From: Hevea brasiliensis
Lineage: Eukaryota > Streptophyta > Magnoliopsida > Malpighiales > Euphorbiaceae
NCBI RefSeq assembly: GCF_030052815.1
Contig: NC_079499.1
Coordinates: 105,558,480-105,622,479 of the forward strand
Length of the DNA: 64,000 nucleotides
Reading direction: 5' to 3'
Part shown: one piece after another, positions 56,101-64,000 of the stretch
How the letters are laid out: the number at the start of each line of letters is the position of its first letter
Numbering within the stretch: position 1 is the first letter of the stretch
Notes under the pieces: generated by a model
The model's database searches: none
The model's input: the letters and a program-made list of their open reading frames with translations, nothing else
What the model was told of the DNA's origin: nothing
Program-made: the position numbers and the translations under genes

Positions 56101-57141
56101 TTATATGAAATTGTACCAAATTAAATTTATTTTACTATTATGTATATAAACTCTTAAATATTATTGAAAAAAGTTTAGATTTTTCATGTTAATTATATAT
56201 GTTTATAAAAATTATAAAATGATAAAAACTAATTAGGCTTGATAAACTCAACACTTATGATCTAACAAAATAACAAATAGTTAAATTTATATATTGATAA
56301 AATACTTACAATTATAAATTATATAATAATAATAAATTTTCATTATAAATTTTACCTCTACAATTTCTTATTTTCATTAATATACTTTCATTTTTCATTA
56401 ACTTAATTTGAAAATAATAAGTATATATACAATATACATATTATGAAAAATGAAAATTATTATATTATAATAATATTATATTATATAAAAATTAATAAAA
56501 AATAACATATAAAAATATTAAATTATGAATATATATAATAAATACAGAAAATGTGAAATTCACATTAAAAAAACTAGTTAAAGCGTATATTAAAAAAAGA
56601 AGGCTAGAAAAGCCCAAGGAAATCATTATATTTAAGGGTGGCCACGGTTTAGAAACCTTGATTTAGGTTGAAGAAATATTAAATCTAGACTAAATCATTA
56701 AGGGACGGTTTGAGGGCGGTTCGTGAACCACTGGTTCTGGTTCAAGCCCCGGTTTGAAATAGTTTAATAGGCACTTTCGAGATGGGTGGTTCAAGGGGCA
56801 GTTTAGGGTAGTTCGGGGGGTGGTTTAGGGCGGTTCGATCAAAAAAATGGGAGAAAAAATTAATAAAATAAATATTTCAAATAAAATAAGAAAAGAAGAA
56901 AATGGCATTATTTGTGTTTGTAATAAAAATCAATAAGAAATGTGTAGACTTAATTTAAAAAAATTATAGAAATGAAAAGAGTTTAAATTAATTTTAGTTA
57001 AAAAAAAAACGGAAGAAGGGTTTGAACTTAATTTTGTAGAAATTAAGTTGCCTAAGTATCCTCTTGGGGTTCAAAGGAATTAAAGCCCACGTAGTTCTCT
57101 TAACTTCTATTTAGATTTAGATAACCCCATTACCCTAATCG
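53180..57141. other. AT-rich region without recognisable gene
   Basis: Mostly A/T, extreme between 54480 and 56570, where runs of AT-only sequence dominate. Open frames here (53552-53746, 54305-54520, minus 55728-56000) have low-complexity composition and no motif. 53320-53540 is less AT-rich but unassigned. 56640-56850 has repeated GGTTTAGGGCGGTTCG-like words (GGTTCGTGAACC, GGTTCAAG) reminiscent of DNA-transposon ends; no boundaries could be set. Confidence 0.55.
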
Positions 57142-58062
57142 TGTCACACTTTACCCCTCCTAAAGGCATAACATGATCCAGTAGTATACTTAATGAATTA
57201 GAACTTCTTCTACCGTTAACTCATAAAATATACTATAAGGGATTTTAAACTAATTTCATTAATTTTTAAAGTGGTGGAACATTTTGAACAGGGATTAAAA
57301 ACCTTTACTTGAAATTAAGTCATAATCAAAATTTTAGTTACTTTAAAATCTTACAATTTTATAGAAAATTCGGAGTCTGTCTATAATTTGAGAAAATAAT
57401 TTTCAAAACCTATGAAAACACTCCAAATATGCATTTAAATCCTAAACTCCAATATTCTTAACATAATTTAATCTTAACAACCACTATTTCAAGCAATTCA
57501 TAAAAAAAATATTTCAAAATAAACTGAGCATTTCACTAAATAATATAAGAAATTTATATTACAATATTTACACAAATCAAACGTAAATTATAAAATTTAT
57601 TACATAACTGCTCAAGTCTAATGCACTTACATACAATGACATATACATCAACATGAAAATATACAAAGGTATAATCTATATACCCGATAATATCCAAAAT
57701 GCTGATCACTTCAAGTCACAAGCAGCCTACTCTGCTGCTTTATCTACCTCTTCACCTGCGACAACAATAAAATGCTATCGCTGAGCCAAAGACTCAGTGG
57801 TGCACAACTTTAAGAAAATAATAAATTAAACAGCACATAAATCACAATTGCTCAAATTAAATCAATTGAGATATTAACACATAAAAAATAAGGCTTTATT
57901 TCTAAAGTCAGAAATTTTTTTAAAATAAATCAAATCACATAACAATTTCTTTTGAAATGTCACACAGCTTAATCATGACTGAAATATCCAATTCATACCA
58001 ATAGCCAAGACTAATGAGAATACTAAGGCTAGCTAGCACAATATATGAGTACTCATTCAATT
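57142..58062 (-). repeat. E1/E2-family LTR fragment
   Basis: Begins TGTCACACTTTACCCCTCC and follows the E1/E2 LTR (GGCATAACATGATCC, AACTCATAAAATATAC, TGCTGCTTTATC) with considerable divergence. It keeps the hairpin CTGAGCCAAAGACTCAG followed by TGGTGCACAA (57781-57807). It is cut at 58062 by the next LTR. Confidence 0.8.
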
Positions 58063-58716
58063 TGTAACACCCTCACTTTAGGTAGTCCGTATGTTCTCTT
58101 GTTCCAAACAACTAATGTATGTTGAGCAGTCGGGATATGCGGAACTACACTCAAACTAGAGTGAGAGTCATAAAGTGACTGAATAAAGATTAAGAAAAAT
58201 TAAGGGAAAATAAAAGAAGCGAAATGCCAATAGGTTAAGCGGCGAGTCACGGCAATGGGTGATTATGCAGGAAGTGATTGAGGCAGTTGTTGACCCTGGA
58301 CCCATGAGAAACCCCATGAACTAAATATTTTGGATTAAATGGAAGGTTTTATAAGGTATAAATGACATTAAAAATGTCAAAGAAAATTAAAGAAAAATTA
58401 GTTTATTGGTATAGATAAAAATAACTTGATAAGTATAATGAAGGGTATTTTGGTCATTTCAACGAGTTGAATTTTGACCTAAATGCTAATTAAAATGAGA
58501 GAGACTAAAACATATAAAATAAATTAAAATAGTGAATTTATGCAATAGAAATGGGAATAGAAAGGAAAAGAAAAAAAAGAAAAAAATTCTACATGTAAGA
58601 TAATATAATTAAATAGATATTAAATTAATATTATACACAATAGAGACGGGATAGGGTGCTCAGACAGAATGTAGTACACCTTGATCGACTACACTGTAGG
58701 CGGGTGAGGTATTACA
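58063..58716 (+). repeat. Short gypsy LTR, plus strand
   Basis: 654 bp from TGTAACACCCTCAC to GAGGTATTACA. Its 3' end is the reverse complement of the E3 LTR start (shared GGGTGCTC, ACTACACTGTAG and GGGTGAGG blocks). It is followed by TTTAT and the PBS remnant TTAGTATCGAGC (58720-58731), so it is a 5' LTR of an E3/E4 relative in opposite orientation. Much shorter than its relatives, so probably internally deleted. Confidence 0.75.
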
Positions 58717-58930
58717 TTTATTAGTATCGAGCAAAGGTTTAGGCGTTCTAGGCATAGGTAGATAGAAAGATATAGTGTGTATAATATGCATAAGCCTTTA
58801 TATAAGTCAGTGACACTAATGTAGATCTGTTTTCTCACGGTTATTTTAGGTTAAGGTATGGATCGATCCACGAGAAAGTCATAGATTCGAAAGGATAAGT
58901 ATAGGAAAAATTCGATTTATTGGGATATAC
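58717..58930 (+). mobile_element. PBS remnant and leader of the plus-strand gypsy element
   Basis: TTAGTATCGAGC stands where TGGTATCAGAGC is expected: TGG to TAG and CAG to CG. The following leader (AGGCGTTCTAGGCATAGGTA, and TAGATCTGTTTTCTC) is the reverse complement of the E3 leader at 43770-43890. It ends where the E4 LTR begins. Confidence 0.75.
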
Positions 58931-61900
58931 TGTGACACCCCTTACCCGTCTACAGTATAACCGAGTAAGATATATCACACAATGTACCGGAAACACCATA
59001 TTTTATCTTAATTATTTTATCCTTCCTTAATTTATTTCTTCATGGTTATGAAGTACAATTTATGAAATTTGACTCATTTAAGTCATTTATTAAAATTATA
59101 AATTCATTTGAGGTTTGAAAATTTTATAGAAAATCGTGATCTAGGTTAAAAATGGATAAAGCAGTTCTTGAACTGTGAAAAACACTACGATACATTTCCA
59201 TCATTCTCAAACTCCATTATATCAACAAAATCTCCATATTTCTCAACCATTTCTAAAAAGTTCTTCTATTTATCATTCATTCATTTCACATGATAATCAT
59301 GTACAAATCATAAATAAATACTAAATTTTCATTTATAAACACAAATTACAAATATTTGCATTAATACCAGAATATATTACATGAGTTTCACTATACATGA
59401 GAAAATAAAAATTTAATTATAAAATACAAACAGTACAAAATACCAAAATGGGACCTAGTGTCCTAATAATGCATTGAAGTTTGTGAGGTGTCACGGACAC
59501 TATGCGAAGCTGTGAATAGCCTCACCTAGTCATGGTCTCTTGGGCTCTCTGTCGGTCTCTCCGGAACCTACAGCGTGGCAAAAATAATGTGCTAAGCAAT
59601 AATGCTTAGTGGTGCCTATAATAAAATAGAAAGAACTAAAAAGAAATTAAATATGCGATGTATATATCGATTTCTCATGTAGACAATTTATTTGTAATAT
59701 TATTCATATGGCATTGTTTATATTAGTTACTTACTTAAATTTATCCATTTCCATTTTGGTTGCCCAAGTAACCTATCTTTGGATGACTAGACTAGATAAG
59801 CGGATAAGCGGCACTAGGTACCAAGTACCTCGGCGATCACACCATCGGTCACAATGTGTCTCCACTGTGTGCAGAACAGCTAATAAGTTGTAATAAACAT
59901 TGAGCACAAAGCCAAGTATCACACTGATATCAAAATGGCTAAAAGCCATAAAATCACATAATGGCATAATGCCATGTGCAGTACTACTAACTGAACCCTA
60001 TTGGCATGCCAACCTATCCAAACCAATCTTACTAGGTGTCTTTGGGGCACATTACAAAGTTATTGATTGAATTTTCATGTTTTACATGTAAAGTTACTAT
60101 TTATTTTACTATTTAGGTCAAATTATTGACTTTCCAATGCATAATAGTTACATGAGTCCTAATTACATAAATTTACCACATTTTGGTTCCCAAGAGTGTT
60201 AGCATTAGTTGCCAATCTATACTTCTAACCAATGGAGAATAAATCAAAATTTTAGTTTTGGGTGTTAGAGTTCACTGTTCCATTAGGTCATTCTATAGTG
60301 AGAATTTGGCCAAGTGTTCTTAATCAAAGTTTTTCTTTATTGTGTCTAGTTACATTTCACTTTTTAAATCATCCCATTTGGAGTTTTATAGCTCATGTTA
60401 TGGCTATTGCACCATAACTGGTCGGATTACCTTTACCCAGAATTTCTGGGCAATTTTTGGTTCTGCCAGATTTAGTAGTCCAAATTTGGTTAATAATTTC
60501 ATTTAGTTAAGTCTAGAATTTGAGTTTGTGTTCCACATGAAAGTTGTTCTAAATTGCCTCAGCTTTCCATTGATATAAATTTCAGGTCAATTGGACCTTT
60601 CTACACTGAGTTATGACTAAATTAATGAACACTGTTCATTTGGTCATTTTGCCCAGGCAGAATGTGTGTTACCCAGATTTGGTTAAGTTTTAGGGCATCC
60701 TAAGTTTGTTTTCTGGATAGAGGTTCTTCATTAAAGTTGTGTCATTATGTGTCTTATTTCATGTCCAATTGGTCTTACACCAATTGAACCTATACAACCC
60801 AAGTTATAGCTGCCCAAACATACTGGACTCACATCTAGACCTCTGAGGCACTTAAAGCGACACCAAACCTAAATTCCCTTGGCACCATTCATTCAATTTC
60901 CTACTCAAACATAACCAAATGGTCACTAATTGACCATTATAACTTCTTCTCATCAATACATAAACAAAATCCAAATTTTGGTGCCCAAACCGTAACTCCA
61001 ACAACTATAAATCTTCATATACATATAATCCATGAATTAAAACACCAAAATCATGTTCAATGGTAGCCATACACAACTATTATACAATTAAGTTGATAAA
61101 ACCCTAAGGTACCCTAAGGCTGCTAAAATTTCATGGGGTACATAACTTATGATTTTCTTTTTAATTTCTTACAATTCCTAATTTAAATCAAGTCCATAAA
61201 CATGTATTGAAAGAAAGGAAAAGAGATTGGTCACTAACCTTGTTAGAACTAACTCCCAAGTTTGCAAAACCTTCCTTTTCCTTCTTCTTTTTGCTGGCTA
61301 GAGAGAGTTTAAGGGGTGAGGAAGAGGTTTTTTGAAGCAAGCTTATGATTCTAGGGGGTATTTATGAGGAAATTTTAAGGAGAAAAAGAGAGCTTCAATG
61401 GAGTATGGAAGAAGAGTATTCCGGCTGGGCTATGGAAGGAAGAAGAAGCAGATTTTCCTTTTTAATTTCTCCTCATTTAACTCTTTTTAAGTGGGTTTAT
61501 AAAGGCTTGTCTTCATTTTATTGGTGGAGCACATTTTAATTACATAATAGTGATATCATAAGTCCCATTTTAATTCATTTTCTTTTCTTTTCTTTTTTAC
61601 TCATTTTTAATTTAATTTTCATCACTTTTTATTCATATTTTATGTCATATAATTTATTTACTTAACTGGACAAGTTGGTAAAAAATCATCTCTGAAGACG
61701 AAATGACCAAAATGCCCTTCGTTTTGCTTAACAGACTAAAATTGTTTGTGCCGATCTAAAATTTTTTCTAAGCATTTTCTTGACATTCTTATGCCATTGA
61801 AACCTCAATGACTCTTCTCTGGAGTCTCAAAAATTATTTTATGAATTTTCTCTTGGGTTTAGGGCTCCTAGCTGCGAAAACCGCAACTTTTCACTAGGTT

Positions 61901-62100
61901 ACCCATCGCTAGGGTACCAGCTCATTTAACTTGGTTGTATTTTATTTCTAAAATTTTTTCTTAATTTTTCTTATTATTATTTAAGTTATTTATGACTTCT
62001 CACTCTAGTCTAAATATTTTTTCAAACGTTCTAGCTGTCTGGACCTACACCAGTCACAAGAATAGTAGAATGTACGGAATTGCTACAGTGAGGTGTTACA
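58931..62100 (-). repeat. E4 3' LTR
   Basis: 3.17 kb, TGTGACACCCCTTACC to GAGGTGTTACA. It keeps the hairpin CTAAGCAATAATGCTTAG (59592-59609) followed by TGGTGC, and blocks shared with E3 such as GTTTTATAGCTC, CTGTTCATTTGGTCATTTTGCC and AACCGCAACTT. Divergence from the second LTR is visible, so it is older than E3. Confidence 0.88.
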
Positions 62101-62312
62101 ATTCTTCCCCTCTAACAAAAATTTCATCCTCGAAATTTACCCGGTGTAAATAGTCGAGAAGCTGCTACTTCCTTATTTCTTCACCTTATCCGAGAAAATG
62201 GATCTGCATTAGTGCCACCTTGACTCATATGAATGCAATGTATGTTATGCTCACTATCCCTTTCCATCTATCTATGCTAGGAATGCCTAAATCGTGCTCT
62301 GATACCAATAAA
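62101..62312 (-). other. E4 interior: PPT, leader and PBS only
   Basis: ATTCTTCCCCTCTA (PPT) lies at 62101, followed by a stretch matching the E3 leader (GGATCTGCATTAGTGCCACC, CATCTATCTATGC). The PBS GCTCTGATACCA is at 62296-62307, five bases from the LTR. No gag or pol trace. Confidence 0.85.
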
Positions 62313-64000
62313 TGTGACACCCCTCACCCGAATACATGTCACACTCGGTACCGGAGTACCATATCTTATCTTACTTTATTCCTTTAATAATTTTCAAGTT
62401 ATTATCTTTTAATAATAATTATTTTTCGACGGAAAAACTAACGGAGTTTCCCCTATTTTATTAACGTTTGGTTTTACAATTCACCTACTTGAAAATTTTC
62501 GATAATATATTTACACTAATAATCTCATCATTTTATGCATCATCTATACATTTCAATTCTATCTTCAAACTCATATAATCTCATTCATGCTCAAATCAAA
62601 TAAGCAAAATTTTTAAATTTCATTAATTTATATAATTTCATAATTTACATGATATATAAATTAATTACATATGAACTAATCAATTTATTAATTTACATCA
62701 CATAAATATTACTTACAAATTCTTAGTTTACATTACAATATACGAAATATTTTTACATATAAAATATATAATGTGATCTACATGGGCGCTATCTACATGC
62801 ATTGCTGAGGAGGTAACAATCTTGAATACTTCTGACACTTCTGATCCGGACTCCAAGATCCCAATCTCATATCCACTGGCTTTATCTTGATACCTACGAG
62901 AAACAATCCATTGCGCTAAATATTCTTTGCTTAGTGGTGTAATAATATAACAAGAAAATAATATATACAATAAAAAATGGATCAAAATTTGGATACTCGA
63001 ATTTAATCCAATTTCATATAATACTTCTAGTATTAACTATCCTTTGTTCTAATTTATTCCTCTTGAGCGCTTAATTCTTTCATAATAATTAAATTTTAAT
63101 ATTGTTCCAATTCATTTCAATTCTTTCGCTAAATAACTAATCTAATTTATTTTAAATATTCTTACTCATTTATTTAATTGCTAATATTATTAACTTATTT
63201 CAATAAATTTCACACCAAGTAACCTATGATAGGTGACAAAATCGATAACGAAGTCGTTGTAGCGACACTGTGGTGCCTCGAGCCGTCATACCATGAGACG
63301 AAACATCAACCACGTATGCAATCGTATGGCTAAAAAGCCATTATAACATATCGATATGGCTAAAAGCCATGATAACATATAATCGGGCATAAAAGCTATG
63401 AGTGCGGGCATAAAGCCATGAATCTGAGCATAAAACTTTTCGCAATACTGCTAAAACAATACCCTATTGGCATGCCAATCTATCCAATCTGACACACATG
63501 TCTAGATGATAAATGGGCATATTATACCATTATTTTATTAAATATTTAAATTATAATTTATAGTATTTTAATTTTTATTCATAGCAAAAGCATAAATACC
63601 GAAATCTTACTCCTACATAATTTATGCAATTCATCATACCATCTATGATAATTTCAATTCACATCAATAAATTTTCATGTACCATTTGTACATCTAAATA
63701 TTTTCCTTTCTACAATAATGAGAACTAATGTCTCATTCATATATTAATATGATTCATTTATTCATTACACTATTTATATAATTATCATTCATATTACAAG
63801 TGATCCATGACCATTTCATGGATTTTAAATTTAGCTTAAATTTTCTTTATATCCTAGAGCCACTCAAATTCAAAATTAAAATTCATTAATCATATTATAT
63901 ATTAATGATCATATTAGCTTTTCTAATTTATTTTACTATTTCCTAAATCATTGGGGTCGCTATTCACATTATTATTTACTCAAAATGTTGACTTTTAATT
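62313..64000 (-). repeat. E4 5' LTR (partial, cut by window end)
   Basis: Starts TGTGACACCCCTCACCC. Matches E3 LTR blocks (AACTAACGGAGTTTCCCC, ATATAAATTAATTACATATG) and has the GGCTAAAAAGCC / GGGCATAAAAGC tandem array at about 63325-63435. Its hairpin is damaged (CTAAATATTCTTTGCTTAG, 62916-62934). Confidence 0.85.

Larger units (their letters stand above)
58931..64000 (-). mobile_element. Gypsy element E4: 3.2 kb LTRs with a 212 bp interior (runs off window)
   Basis: Left LTR 58931-62100, interior 62101-62312, second LTR from 62313 to beyond the window end. The interior holds a polypurine tract, a short leader and a perfect PBS, and no room for any protein. LTR and leader are related to E3. 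As far as visible this is an element reduced to its cis signals, needing all proteins from elsewhere. Confidence 0.85.

Overview
The window is repeat-dominated nuclear DNA from a flowering plant, most likely a woody eudicot. I see no ordinary host gene, rRNA, tRNA gene or CRISPR array. Nearly every base that can be assigned belongs to LTR retrotransposons, to an endogenous pararetrovirus (EPRV, family Caulimoviridae) or to small non-LTR elements. The Tekay/Del-like chromovirus proteins and the Florendovirus-like viral layout fit angiosperms. A Euphorbiaceae host such as Hevea or Manihot is only a guess.

Layout. (1) 1-3397: an EPRV fragment (coat protein tail with zinc knuckle) split by a 2.8 kb composite retroelement (507-3300) with the target duplication ATGTT. 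(2) 3398-13284: Ty3/gypsy element E1 on the minus strand, inserted in the EPRV. Its 3' LTR is complete (3.45 kb), its gag-pol is decayed, and its 5' LTR is cut short where the next element starts. (3) 13285-25367: element E2, same family, minus strand, two LTRs of about 3.65 kb, more decayed pol. (4) 25368-30302: an LTR remnant, an AT-rich tract with a ~95 bp minisatellite, a 5'-truncated RTE-type LINE tail with a 24 bp target duplication, and a SINE with a 12 bp target duplication. (5) 30303-53179: an EPRV cluster. It holds one near-full-length copy (leader, movement protein, coat protein, protease, RT, RNase H, second ORF, promoter), then a rearranged tandem copy split by E3. E3 (38674-47925, target duplication CCTTT) is a gypsy element with 4 kb LTRs and almost no interior. 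Inverted viral fragments lie at both ends of the cluster. (6) 53180-57141: very AT-rich DNA without a recognisable gene. (7) 57142-64000: LTR fragments and element E4, whose 3.2 kb LTRs enclose only 212 bp (PPT, leader, PBS) and which runs off the window.

How the parts relate. E1 and E2 are autonomous-type elements, now broken. E3 and E4 carry the cis signals for reverse transcription but no usable pol, so they look like parasites of autonomous relatives. Nesting gives an order: the viral DNA arrived first, E1, E3 and the composite element landed in it, and E2 now abuts a truncated E1 LTR.

Three signals deserve most attention. First, repeat copies differ repeatedly by loss or change of the middle base of CAG/CTG sites, even inside primer binding sites, which suggests a methylation-linked sequencing artefact or a CHG-targeted process. 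Second, a small hairpin followed by TGGTGCA is kept in widely diverged LTR families with compensating stem changes. Third, EPRV rearrangement breakpoints fall at or just before the viral primer binding site. I did not find a convincing new multi-gene system.
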